This document shows, in pieces, positions 14,646 to 24,300 of a stretch of DNA of 64,000 nt. The stretch's first letter is position 1; each line of letters begins with the position of its first letter. A model generated the notes under the pieces. That model was not told the DNA's origin. It ran no database searches and saw only the letters and a list, made by a program, of their open reading frames with translations. This stretch comes from Enterobacter cloacae (lineage in GTDB: Bacteria; Pseudomonadota; Gammaproteobacteria; Enterobacterales; Enterobacteriaceae): contig AP022133.1 of assembly GCA_014169315.1 (NCBI GenBank), positions 806,001-870,000 on the forward strand. Direction: 5' to 3'. The position numbers were made by a program, and so were the translations under genes.

Positions 14646-16010
14646 TCAGGAGTCTGGCGTGGCACTGTTCTTCACAAACAGTGTCAACTGGTCGCCTGGT
14701 TGCAGATTGTCAGTATCATTATTCCAGCGCATCACATCTTTGATGTTCACGCCGTGTCGTTTTGCGATACTGGACAGTGAATCGCCTTTACGCACGCGAT
14801 AAGTAATGCTATCGCTGTTGTTGGCGAGACGCTGTGCGCTGCTACCTGCACCCACCGTCAGAGTCTGACCCACTTTCAGGCCTGAGCTGCGCAGATTATT
14901 CCACTGCTGCAGATCTTTCGCATTCACGCCAAGACGTGTTGCAATGCCCGAAAGCGTATCACCTGAACGAACCTTGTAACTACGACTGCTTACAGGTGAT
15001 GTGTCTGCTATCAGCGTTGACTGAACAGCAGCAATTTCACCAGAAGCTAAAGACTCACGTAACTGCTCGGCATGTTTCTGCGGAACCATTACATACTGTG
15101 GGCCGCTAGCCCCCAGGGTTGAGCCTTTAACGCCTGCATTAAAGGTTTTCAATTTACTTACCGACATACCCGTCATATCAGCAACCTGTTGAATATCAAC
15201 CGGGTTGCTGAGGCGAACGCGCGCCAGTGCACGACTTTCGTCTGGTGTTGGCAGTTGAACACCGTAACGCTTGCTGTTCTTGAGAATATCGCTCAATGCC
15301 AGCATTTTCGGTACGTAAATCTTCGTTTCCTGTGGCAGTGAGAGCGACCAGAAATCGGTGGATTTACCACGCGCTTTATTCGCCTTCATTGCCTTCAGTA
15401 CACGACCCTCACCGCTGTTATACGCAGCAACTGTTAACAACCAGTCACCGTCAAACATCTTGTTCAGACGTTGCATCATGTCGAGAGCCGCTGTCGTTGA
15501 AGCGACAACATCTCGACGCGCATCGTAGCTGCGGGTCTGTTTCAAACCATAATTGCGCCCTGTGCTCGGAATGATCTGCCAAATACCTGCGGCATTGGCA
15601 CCAGACGTTGCGTGTGGGTCAAAAGCGCTCTCCACTATGGGTAGGAGTACCAGCTCCATAGGCATGTTACGTTTCTTAACTTGCCCGGCTATCCAGTACA
15701 TATACGGCTCTGCCCGTAACGTTACATCGTGGAGATAGCTCTTATTTCTCAAATACTTCTGTTTCTGTTCGCGAATCCGGCTGTTTTCCGGAATTCCCAT
15801 CTTTAGCTCGTCGCCAATAGAGGCCCACAAGTCCTGATCCTGCGCGAATGATGTCCCATCGTCCATCCATCGCGCTGAACTTGTAAACTTCCCTGCTTCC
15901 CCTTGACCAGCTGCAGAAAGGCTCTGTGCGTGCTGTTGTACGTTGCTGCCGTTTTGTGACTGGCAACCTACAAGCAGGACAGAGGCGAGTAATATCGCTT
16001 TTGCCTTCAT
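14646..16010 (-). CDS. mltD: MltD, membrane-bound lytic murein transglycosylase D
   Basis: 454 residues. Lipoprotein signal with lipobox LVGC (Cys16). The SLT domain (about 105-240) has the catalytic Glu127 in PIVESAFDP and the GIWQIIPSTG motif. Two C-terminal LysM repeats (about 343-387 and 403-448; VRSGDTLSGIA and VRKGDSLSSIA) bind peptidoglycan. It cleaves glycan strands with formation of 1,6-anhydro-MurNAc and is attached to the outer membrane. Confidence 0.96.
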   Translation of the reverse strand: MKAKAILLASVLLVGCQSQNGSNVQQHAQSLSAAGQGEAGKFTSSARWMDDGTSFAQDQDLWASIGDELKMGIPENSRIREQKQKYLRNKSYLHDVTLRAEPYMYWIAGQVKKRNMPMELVLLPIVESAFDPHATSGANAAGIWQIIPSTGRNYGLKQTRSYDARRDVVASTTAALDMMQRLNKMFDGDWLLTVAAYNSGEGRVLKAMKANKARGKSTDFWSLSLPQETKIYVPKMLALSDILKNSKRYGVQLPTPDESRALARVRLSNPVDIQQVADMTGMSVSKLKTFNAGVKGSTLGASGPQYVMVPQKHAEQLRESLASGEIAAVQSTLIADTSPVSSRSYKVRSGDTLSGIATRLGVNAKDLQQWNNLRSSGLKVGQTLTVGAGSSAQRLANNSDSITYRVRKGDSLSSIAKRHGVNIKDVMRWNNDTDNLQPGDQLTLFVKNSATPDS

Positions 16011-16078
16011 GTGTGTGTCAATAGTTGCTTAAAAGACGAGCGATGATAACGACGAAATTTTGAAAAGGCAACCCAGAA

Positions 16079-16837
16079 TTATCGGAAGTTATCTTTCTTT
16101 GACCTTAACCATGCAAATCGTTCTTCAGGTTGTTTCAAAATTGTTTCTTGGTTAATTTTATTAATTAAATCAATATCATCTGTTCGTAAAAATAAATTTA
16201 TTTCCCGCTCATTTTTCAGAATTACGGGGAGTGTTTTTTGGTTTTTTGCGCGTAACTCCTTCACTTTCTGATAATAATCTTGAATCGCACGATCCTCCGG
16301 TAAGAGGCTGACTGCAAACTTCATATTTCCTAATGTATACTCATGTGCGCAACAAATGAGAGTATCGTCGGGTAGTGCGTTAATTGCCTGTAAAGATTGA
16401 TGCATTTGTGCTGGCGTGCCTTCGAATAGCCTTCCGCAGCCGCCAGAAAACAGTGTATCGCCGCAAAAAAGATAAGGATTACTGTAGTAACAAATATGTC
16501 CAGAAGTGTGACCTGGTGTGGCAAATACAGAAAACTCCCACCCTGGAATGAGGATTTTTTCGCCATCTTCGACTATCTGTGTCGCTCCCTTATCTTGTGT
16601 CTCCTTCGGTCCATATACCACAAGATGCGGAAAATGGGCGCACAGTTCAGGAACACCACCGACGTGATCGTTATGATGGTGGGTCAGGAGTATGGCTTCT
16701 GGCTGCCAGCCATTCTCTTTTATTGCGTGTAAAACCGGTGTTGACTCACCGGGATCAACAATGATGCATCGATGAGCGTCATCAACTAAAACCCAGATGT
16801 AATTGTCCTGAAAAGCAGGAATACTGATAAGATTCAT
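16079..16837 (-). CDS. gloB: GloB, hydroxyacylglutathione hydrolase (glyoxalase II)
   Basis: 252 residues of the metallo-beta-lactamase fold with THHHNDH (His53, His55, Asp57, His58) binding two metals. It hydrolyses S-D-lactoylglutathione to D-lactate and glutathione in methylglyoxal detoxification. Divergent from yafS with about 32 bp between starts, so the promoters overlap. Codon use in the 3' half is more A/T-rich than its neighbours. Confidence 0.95.
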   Translation of the reverse strand: MNLISIPAFQDNYIWVLVDDAHRCIIVDPGESTPVLHAIKENGWQPEAILLTHHHNDHVGGVPELCAHFPHLVVYGPKETQDKGATQIVEDGEKILIPGWEFSVFATPGHTSGHICYYSNPYLFCGDTLFSGGCGRLFEGTPAQMHQSLQAINALPDDTLICCAHEYTLGNMKFAVSLLPEDRAIQDYYQKVKELRAKNQKTLPVILKNEREINLFLRTDDIDLINKINQETILKQPEERFAWLRSKKDNFR

Positions 16838-16869
16838 ACATTACCTCTTTTAGCGTGGCGGGTGTTTTG

Positions 16870-17586
16870 ATGAAACCGGCAAGGGTACCTCAGACTGTCG
16901 CAGCACCGGAACGTTGGGCGGAATTGCCCTGGGGTGAATATTATCGCGAGGCGTTAGAACAGCAGCTGAAGCCCTGGCTCGCGAAAATGTATGGTTTCCA
17001 CCTGCTTAAGATTGGCAATCTCAGCGCGGAAATCAATACCGAAAGCTGCGCTATCTCGCATCAGGTCAATGTTTCTCTTGATGGATCGCCCGTTAACGTA
17101 AAGGCTGATCCCCTGCATTTGCCGTTTGCCGAAAAATCGGTTGATGCGTGCCTGCTTGCACATACGTTACCCTGGTGTAGCGATCCTCACCGTCTGCTAC
17201 GTGAAGCCGATCGCGTGTTGATCGATGACGGCTGGCTGGTTATCAGCGGTTTCAATCCGCTTAGCCTGATGGGGCTACGTAAGCTGGTGCCCGTACTACG
17301 CCGTACATCACCTTATAACAGCCGAATGTTCACCATGATGCGTCAGCTGGACTGGCTTTCATTGCTGAACTTTGAAGTGCTTTGCTATGGCGGTTTTCAG
17401 GTCTTGCCCTGGGCGCGGCAGGGTGGGGTACTGCTAAGCACTCATCTGCCTGCTTTAGGTTGCATGCAGTTCATCGTTGCGCGTAAGCGGACAATTCCCC
17501 TTACGCTAAACCCGATGAAACAGAACAAATCGCAAACGCAGATCCGTCAGACCGTTGGCGCAACGCGTCAGTACAGAAAACCCTGA
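16870..17586 (+). CDS. yafS: YafS, putative SAM-dependent methyltransferase
   Basis: 238 residues from the ATG at 16870 (MKPARVPQTVAAPE, as in E. coli); a GTG at 16855 would add five residues. Methyltransferase-11-like core: SVDACLLAHTLPWCSDPHRLLREADRVL around residues 95-125. The canonical GxGxG motif I is not evident, so activity is uncertain. The stop abuts the convergent rnhA. Confidence 0.88.
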   Translation: MKPARVPQTVAAPERWAELPWGEYYREALEQQLKPWLAKMYGFHLLKIGNLSAEINTESCAISHQVNVSLDGSPVNVKADPLHLPFAEKSVDACLLAHTLPWCSDPHRLLREADRVLIDDGWLVISGFNPLSLMGLRKLVPVLRRTSPYNSRMFTMMRQLDWLSLLNFEVLCYGGFQVLPWARQGGVLLSTHLPALGCMQFIVARKRTIPLTLNPMKQNKSQTQIRQTVGATRQYRKP

Positions 17587-18054
17587 TCAGGATTCTGGCT
17601 GATAGCCAGTATCTTCATGGACAGGGTTAGAGGCAGCCGTACGGGCAAGTTCGTCACAGCGTTCGTTTTCCGGGTGTCCCGCGTGGCCTTTCACCCATTC
17701 CCATTTGATTTCATGCTGACCCAGTGCCGCATCAAGACGCTTCCAGAGGTCGACGTTCTTGACCGGTTTTTTATCTGCTGTTTTCCAGCCGCGTTTTTTC
17801 CAGTTGTGGATCCACTGGGTGATGCCCTGACGCACGTATTGACTGTCGGTGCTCAGCACCACGTCACAGTGCTCTTTCAGGGCTTCCAGCGCCACGATGG
17901 CCGCCATCAACTCCATGCGGTTGTTAGTGGTCAGGAAATAGCCTTCGCTAAAAGTTTTTTCGTGCTGGCGATAGCGCATAATCGCGCCATAACCGCCAGG
18001 TCCTGGGTTGCCGAGACAAGATCCATCGGTGAAAATTTCTACCTGTTTACGCAT
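17587..18054 (-). CDS. rnhA: Ribonuclease HI
   Basis: 155 residues with the catalytic carboxylates Asp10 (FTDGSC), Glu48 (NRMEL), Asp70 (STDSQY) and Asp134 (ERCDELA). It degrades the RNA strand of RNA-DNA hybrids, removing primers and R-loops. It is divergent from dnaQ with 64 bp between the starts, the classical overlapping rnhA/dnaQ promoter region. Confidence 0.98.
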   Translation of the reverse strand: MRKQVEIFTDGSCLGNPGPGGYGAIMRYRQHEKTFSEGYFLTTNNRMELMAAIVALEALKEHCDVVLSTDSQYVRQGITQWIHNWKKRGWKTADKKPVKNVDLWKRLDAALGQHEIKWEWVKGHAGHPENERCDELARTAASNPVHEDTGYQPES

Positions 18055-18118
18055 CTCTGGTAGACTTCCTGTATTTGAAACGTTCAGTTAAACGATAAGT
18101 CTGACATAAATGACCGCT

Positions 18119-18850
18119 ATGAGCACTGCAATTACTCGCCAGATTGTCCTCGATACCGAAACCACCGGTATGAACCAGATCGGCGCACACTACGAAGGAC
18201 ACAAGATCATTGAGATCGGTGCTGTTGAAGTGGTGAATCGTCGTCTTACGGGGAACAACTTCCACGTTTACCTCAAACCCGATCGGCTGGTGGATCCAGA
18301 AGCGTTCGGCGTTCACGGTATCGCCGATGAGTTTTTGCTGGATAAGCCGACTTTTGCGGATGTGGCGGACGAGTTCCTGGAGTACATCAAAGGTGCCGAG
18401 CTCGTCATCCATAACGCATCGTTCGATATCGGCTTTATGGATTATGAATTCAGCAAGCTTAATCGTGATATCCCGAAGACGAACACGTTCTGTAAAGTGA
18501 CCGATAGTCTGGCACTGGCCAGAAAAATGTTTCCAGGCAAGCGTAACAGCCTCGATGCCCTCTGTTCACGTTATGAGATAGACAACACCAAGCGAACGCT
18601 GCACGGCGCACTGCTCGATGCCCAGATACTGGCCGATGTCTATCTGACGATGACGGGTGGTCAGACGTCGATGGCCTTCAGCATGGAAAACGACGCTCAG
18701 CAGATGCAGGGTGACGCGGGAATTCAGCGCCTTGTACGTCAGAGCAGCAGGCTACGGGTTGTTTTAGCTAGCGATGAAGAACTGCTAAACCATGAATCCC
18801 GTCTGGATCTCGTGCAGAAGAAGGGCGGAAGCTGCATGTGGCGCGCGTAA
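18119..18850 (+). CDS. dnaQ: DNA polymerase III epsilon subunit (3'-5' proofreading exonuclease)
   Basis: 243 residues from the ATG at 18119 (MSTAITRQIV), identical in length to E. coli DnaQ; the ATG nine bases upstream would add MTA. Exonuclease motif I is LDTETTG (Asp12, Glu14), motif II lies at HNASFDIGFMDYEF, and motif III at HGALLDAQILADVY. The C-terminal segment (after about 190) tethers it to the alpha subunit. A QxxSMAF-like clamp-binding region (QTSMAF) is present. Confidence 0.98.
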   Translation: MSTAITRQIVLDTETTGMNQIGAHYEGHKIIEIGAVEVVNRRLTGNNFHVYLKPDRLVDPEAFGVHGIADEFLLDKPTFADVADEFLEYIKGAELVIHNASFDIGFMDYEFSKLNRDIPKTNTFCKVTDSLALARKMFPGKRNSLDALCSRYEIDNTKRTLHGALLDAQILADVYLTMTGGQTSMAFSMENDAQQMQGDAGIQRLVRQSSRLRVVLASDEELLNHESRLDLVQKKGGSCMWRA

Positions 18851-18926
18851 AAAGGGGCCAGAATGGCTGTAAAATCACCGCCTGGGTGATTTTTGCAGCA
18901 AACGATTCAAAACGTGAGAAAAAGCG

Positions 18927-18955
18927 TTGACGAGTTCGGAGGCAAACCGTAATAT
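18927..18955 (+). promoter_or_regulatory. Promoter of the second tRNA-Asp gene
   Basis: -35 TTGACG (18927-18932) and -10 TAATAT (18950-18955), spacing 17 bp, with a GC-rich discriminator (TCGCCTCG), 26 bp before the mature tRNA: a stable-RNA type promoter. Confidence 0.8.
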
Positions 18956-18981
18956 TCGCCTCGTTCCCACGGGAACACAGC

Positions 18982-19058
18982 GGAGCGGTAGTTCAGTCGG
19001 TTAGAATACCTGCCTGTCACGCAGGGGGTCGCGGGTTCGAGTCCCGTCCGTTCCGCCA
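18982..19058 (+). tRNA. aspV: tRNA-Asp (GTC), aspV position
   Basis: 77 nt with CCA and anticodon GTC, identical to the tRNA-Asp of the rRNA operon. Its place just after dnaQ is that of aspV in E. coli, a frequent insertion point for accessory DNA. Accessory sequence follows it here up to about 25 kb. Confidence 0.98.
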
Positions 19059-19063
19059 CTATT

Positions 19064-19098
19064 CAGGGCCATGTTATTGATTAACATGGCCCTTTTTC
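19064..19098 (+). terminator. Terminator of the second tRNA-Asp
   Basis: AGGGCCATGTTA / TTAACATGGCCCT hairpin with a four-base loop (TTGA), followed by TTTTCTT. Confidence 0.92.
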
Positions 19099-19109
19099 TT
19101 GTCTGTAAT

Positions 19110-19337
19110 TTACGGTATGCCATGACCGTTTGGCTGGCGCTGGTGTGCCGTTCCCTTCTGAAAGTATTTGATAACAAACATTTCATCCTCATCATGAATG
19201 CTGTGCCTGTTCTCATTAATATGATCGCTGAGACAGCGGGTGACATCGGCGCGGTTCGCGGGAACAGGCTTCTCATCAAGGATCATCAGCATTCGCTCCA
19301 GGTCTGCCAGCCCGTTGATGATGATCTTCTTCCAGAC
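19110..19337 (-). pseudogene. Remnant of an unidentified protein (C-terminal 75 residues)
   Basis: An open frame reads KIIINGLADLERMLMILDEK and continues VPANRADVTRCL to a stop. It looks like real protein (amphipathic, acidic tail) but is closed upstream by a TAA at 19338 with no start codon or RBS in a sensible place. The neighbouring frame stays open to about 19500, so a frameshifted ORF is possible. Family not recognised. Confidence 0.25.
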
Positions 19338-19826
19338 TTACACAGGCTGTTGCTTTTGTAATCCCAGCTAAGACCCTTAAACACGTTTGACCTCCCTCCC
19401 TGTTGATTAACACACCGCGATGTGAGTAATGTCTTCATTAGCCACATGAGGATTTTCATCTGGCTGGAGAAATAGAGAATGAGAAGGTCAACCAATGCCA
19501 ACTACCCTGCAAGAACTTAAATAAAATCGGTATTTCAATGTTCCGAAAAATACAAAGTTATTCTACTTACTTAATGTTTATATAGTTACGTAAGTCGCAA
19601 TTCAGATTCAGAGCTTAATAATCTTATTCATCATCATTACATAATTATAAAGTACAAAAAACTATTGGTTGGTTCCATTTTTTTTAAAAACAATATGTTA
19701 GCACTATAGTGTGATGTGATATTTCATATGAAGATTATTCATGCAAGCCTATGAAAGCTGTGTATTTTTATACAAATGAAGATCTTGTTTATATTCATTC
19801 TTTTGTATAAAGTGTAAAAAAATTAA
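19338..19826. other. A/T-rich non-coding stretch after aspV
   Basis: About 490 bp of strongly A/T-rich sequence with many stops in all frames and several T- and A-runs (for example 19678-19690). I see no gene, tRNA or clear repeat. Its composition differs from the backbone on both sides, as expected of decayed island DNA. Confidence 0.5.
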
Positions 19827-20429
19827 GGTTATGACTCCAATTAGTCGAGTATATGTTGTTTGATGAAGGCTTCGATGACTTTTCATGGACTTATATAGAG
19901 CGCGAGAAACGAGCCAGACGTTTGATACGGGTTCGCAACGTCATATTGCTATGCTCATTGCGTAAAAATCTTGCCGGTCAGATGCTTATCCTTTAGCACT
20001 TCCCGGCCATAGCTGTCGGGCCTTACACCAACGAAGCTCCATTGCTCATCGAGTTTGTAGATAAGCGCCGCACCGGAATGGGCGACTGGCGAAGACGTTA
20101 TTCGCTTCGGCGTGAGTTTTTTAAGTACGGAAAACCGTGTTGATACCGATTTTCAGCGTCCTTGCCGTATCGCGAACCCCGGTGCTGTTGAAGGTTATAT
20201 CAACGATTTGCTCTTTAACACCGGCTTTCTGGCCTGCCAGGTGTCGGTGAGCGGGAATACGCATCGACACTCACGACAACGGAAACAACTTTGGCCTTTA
20301 GGATGTTCCGGTCATGGTGATAAACCAGAACAGAATTACAACGGGAACAATGAACGTTAACGCGTGCCAGGAGAAAATCTCAAAACCCCAGATTATATAT
20401 CAGATTCAACCAATTAGAGGCATCATCAA
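19827..20429 (-). mobile_element. Decayed IS1-family insertion sequence
   Basis: The left edge GGTTATGACTCCAATTAG (19827) matches the IS1 right terminal repeat (GGTAATGACTCCAACTTA). Near 20412-20429, TTAGAGGCATCATC resembles the complement of the other IS1 end (TTGGCAGCATCACC). Between them the minus strand carries broken insA and insB. At about 603 bp it is shorter than the 768-bp IS1, so it has internal loss. It is inactive. Confidence 0.75.
19855..20352 (-). pseudogene. insA/insB remnants of an IS1-family transposase
   Basis: Reading the minus strand: NVHCSRCNSVLVYHHDR (InsA zinc-finger start, start codon lost), then after frameshifts CFRCRECR, PGVKEQIVDITFNSTG and RDTARTLKIGINTVFRT (InsA helix-turn-helix), then a stop. 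InsB pieces follow: LDEQWSFVGVR and, near 19930, LRTRIKRLARFSRSI followed by a stop. Multiple frameshifts, stops and missing InsB core show it is dead. Confidence 0.75.
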
Positions 20430-20474
20430 CATGAGTTACTCTAATTTTCAAAGTAGGCTAGTTCAGGAGTCGTT

Positions 20475-21119
20475 ATGTATAGCGATCTGTACACTCTTAA
20501 TGAGCAGGTCCGCACAGCGCTGTCCGATATAGGAAGGGAAATTTCAATCCACTCAGAGAGAGTAGAGGTTACTGCTTCACCAAAAAAGATTTGGCGCTTA
20601 AAGCGCCACGACACAAAGTTGATTTATGTACTCACTGCAGGAGAAGTCGAACTCTGCAATGTGCATAACAACATTATATTAGCGAATATCAATCACCAGG
20701 CCGTTTTTGGTTTATCAACGATGCTTTCTAAGCGGGAATGTTATTATATCCGCACGGTATCTGATGTTAAGTTGTCGTATCTCAAACTGCATGATTTTAT
20801 GCGACTGGTGGAAGAAAAAAAGTTATGGAAAGACGTTTCATTGATACTCACATGGTATCTTGAAATTTACTGTTTCAGGGAGGAGTTGAATTCCAGAACG
20901 ACCAATAGCTATAGCATTGTTAAGCCCTATCTTGAAATGCTGTGGGAGCATAACCAAGAGAGTTTAAACGATGTTTCGATATTTACTTTTATTTTAAATC
21001 GTACGTCCGTGTCACGGAGTACATTAAACAAAATCTTAAAAAATCTCTCTGATGGCGGATATATTACCGTTAATCGTGGAAGACTTGTCGATTTGAAACC
21101 CCTACCTGCGGGTTATTAA
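20475..21119 (+). CDS. IprA/YaiV-like winged-helix transcriptional regulator
   Basis: 214 residues. The N-terminal half (20-110) has a degenerate cyclic-nucleotide-binding-like beta fold (LIYVLTAGEVELCNVHNNII). The C-terminal part has a Crp-type helix-turn-helix, TSVSRSTLNKILKNLSDGGYI, ending RLVDLKPLPAGY. That tail parallels E. coli YaiV/IprA (RVSRSVVAEVLAAL...INRLPSEY). RBS CAGGAG precedes the ATG. It lies 251 bp upstream of the autotransporter, codirectional. Control of the autotransporter is inference from this pairing, which also occurs as yaiV-yaiT in E. coli. A/T-rich codon use suggests transfer. Confidence 0.75.
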   Translation: MYSDLYTLNEQVRTALSDIGREISIHSERVEVTASPKKIWRLKRHDTKLIYVLTAGEVELCNVHNNIILANINHQAVFGLSTMLSKRECYYIRTVSDVKLSYLKLHDFMRLVEEKKLWKDVSLILTWYLEIYCFREELNSRTTNSYSIVKPYLEMLWEHNQESLNDVSIFTFILNRTSVSRSTLNKILKNLSDGGYITVNRGRLVDLKPLPAGY

Positions 21120-21370
21120 TACGTCTATTATTTTTTTGTTTTTCCTTTCTGAAAAACTCTTGATCCCTTTATGGGGATATCGTTCACGTTGCCATTTTAC
21201 AGGCACTACACACGCATATATAAAATTTGGATAAACGCTATTGGCACCGTTTTATTGGGCAAATATCGGAGGATGACGCAGCTTTAATTAACAATGCTGT
21301 GCTGCATCGGTACGCCTGAATACTGAACGAAAATTTTAACAAAAGACATTTTGAATTTCCACTGGAGTTA

Positions 21371-24300
21371 ATGATGAACAGAAGTACTGACATGGTTATA
21401 AAACGAATTTCGAACAATAACGGCACTCGCGTATTTCTTAAAAATGCGATTACGACATTACTTTTTACCGCGCCGCTGAGTGTGCCTGTATTTGCCGCGT
21501 CTAACGCGACCGTTATTGATAACGGTGCTACGGTAATCGTTCCTGACACTCAAAGTAGTCCGTGGATTTTACCGGGAGCTATCTACGCCGGGGAAAATAG
21601 TACAGGTTCACTGACCATTACTAAAGGTGGCGTTGTTCAGTCCGGCACCACCGCTTCCGGCACCAGCGGTTCTGTTCTCGGATATAATTCGGGCAGTACC
21701 GGAACCCTCACCGTTGACGGCGGTGCCTGGTACGATGGTGTAGATCCCTCTAATCAGACGCTATCTAACGGTACGACTGCTGTTGGCGGAGGTGGTACAG
21801 GGACGCTGAATGTTTTCAATGGCGGAAAGGTCGGACTGGTATTCATGAACGTCGGCCAGAACGATAATAGCACGGGTACTGTTGTGGTGGATGGTGTCGA
21901 TTCGCAGTTGTTAGCCACGACAACCTCCTCTTCGGGGATAACCGTAGGTACCAATGGCAACGGTTCGGTGACCATCAGTAACGGCGGCTCTATCATTAGT
22001 AATTCTTCCACTGGTGTCGGCTGGGGAAAAAATTCTAACGGTATAGTGAATGTCGACGGCTCGGGTTCGGGCTGGGTAATCAACAGCGGTCCGATGAACG
22101 TCGGTGGTGCCGGAACCGGTAGCATGAGTGTTACTAACGGCGGTGTAGTGAAAAGCGCTGGCGGAGCGATTGCCGGGGGCAGCCCTGCCGACGATGCCGC
22201 AGGTAAAGGTGACGTCATTATCGACGGTCCAGGCTCCCTTTGGGATATTGGCGCACGAGAGCTGAGCATCGGTGCTCAAAATAGTGCAACTAAGTTACCG
22301 TCTGGTAATGGTACCTTGATTGTATCCAACCAGGGTCAACTTAATGCCCAAAGTATCAATGTCGATGCCGAAAATGGCACGGTGGCAATCGGTGCTTTAG
22401 CCGGGCAAACGGCTAAGGCAGCAGGAACTATCAATGCCAAAAAAATAATTTTAGCCAATACCAACAGCAATCTGGTGTTTAACCATACCGACACCTCCGG
22501 CAACTATATTTTCGCACCCGTTATTAGTGGCCTGGGTAATGTCAGCCAACTGAGCGGCATTACCGTCATTAACGGTGTGAATACTTATATCGGTACCACC
22601 ACTATCGATGGCGGTGCGCTTATCGTTGGCGATGCAGCCAATTCAACGGCAGTGCTGAACGGTGCCAAAGCCGCTGATGTTACGGTGGGTAGCAATGGCA
22701 CTCTGGCTGGTACAGGCGTAGTCAATGGCAACGTGGTTAACAACGGCATGGTTGCCTCGCTCAATACGCTTTCCGGTCAGGAAAGTCAGCCAAACAGTAA
22801 CTTTACGCTCGCAGGTGGTATCGAAAACAACGGTATTATCAACCTGGCGGGCGCACAGCCGGGTAATACCCTGACCGTCAGCAACCAATATACCGGCAAC
22901 AACGGTACGCTTATCCTGAAAACTTATATGGGTGATGACAGCTCGGCAAGCGATCGCCTGGTGCTGAACAACGCCAAAGCCGACGGCAATACCTCTCTTA
23001 TCATCAAGCATGGTGGCGGTACCGGCGCGCGTACTAACACCGGGATCCTGCTGATTGATGCCCAGAACGGCAGTACCACCACGCCTGATGCCTTCCGTCT
23101 GTCACCCTCTTCGGATGGTTACCGCCAGAATATCGGCACCATCGCTGCAGGTGCTTATGATTACTCACTGACCAGAGGCGGAGATGGCAGTGCAGGTAAC
23201 CCGGAGTCCTGGTACTTAACTTCCCGTGAAGTGAAGCCGATGACTCCGCTGACGCCGAGCTCGCCACGTCCGGTAACCCCTCCGGTTACAGACCAGGGCA
23301 ATCAACCGTCGGTTGACCCGATAGTGCCGATGACTCCGCTGACGCCGAGTTCGCCGCGTCCGGTAACCCCTCCGGTTACAGACCCGAGCACTCCAGCCGA
23401 ACCAGCAACACCGTCGACCCCGGTATTACGTCCTGAAATAGGTTCTTATATCGATAACCTGCGTGCTGCCAACACCATCTTCGCCATGCGTTTACACGAC
23501 CGCCTGGGTGAAACCCAGTATCTGGACGATATGTCCGGTAACGGCAAAGTAAGCTCTATGTGGATGCGTAACATCGGCGGGCATACCGGTTCGCACGTGG
23601 GCAATGATGCCATCGCGACCAATGCGAATCGCTACGTCATACAGATTGGCGGTGATATCGTCGACTGGTCAAATGATGGTCTTGATCGCTACCTGGTCGG
23701 TCTGATAGGAGGCTACGCCAATCAGAAAAGCCACAGCGTTTCCCACGCTTCCGGCTACAACTCTCGCGGCAGCCTGAACGGCTACAGCGTCGGGGTTTAT
23801 GGTACCTGGTATGCCAACGACACCACCAAACAAGGTACCTACGTTGATACCTGGGCCCTGTACAACTGGTTCAACAACAGCGTCAGCGGTCAGGGTCTGC
23901 CGTCTGAAAGCTACAAATCCAATGGCTTTACCGCCTCCGTTGAAGCGGGTTACACCCATAAAACTGGTGAATATCAGACGCTGAATGGCATGGTTAACCA
24001 GGTCTTTATCCAGCCGAAGGCGCAGGTCACCTGGATGGGGGTGAAAGCCGACAACCATACCGAGATTAACGGTACAAGCGTCAGTGGTACCGGTGATAAT
24101 AATATCCAGACCCGTCTCGGTGTGAGAGCCTTTATTAAAGGACAAAGCAAACTGGATGAAGGTAGTCAGCGTGAATTTGAACCTTTCGTGGAAGCGAACT
24201 GGATTTATAACACTGACAACTACGGTGTAAATATGGATGGTGTCAGCACTTATATGGACGGCACACGAAATATTGGTGAGCTGAAGCTGGGTGTTGAGGG

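Noticed and set aside
19001..19279. Minus-strand ORF of 92 codons ending GGTDGTRTRDPLRDRQVF
   Set aside because: Its C-terminal part is the antisense of tRNA-Asp, a well-known false ORF signature.
21754..23267. Long minus-strand ORFs opposite the autotransporter
   Set aside because: Shadows of the G/C-periodic repeat coding sequence; no family resemblance.
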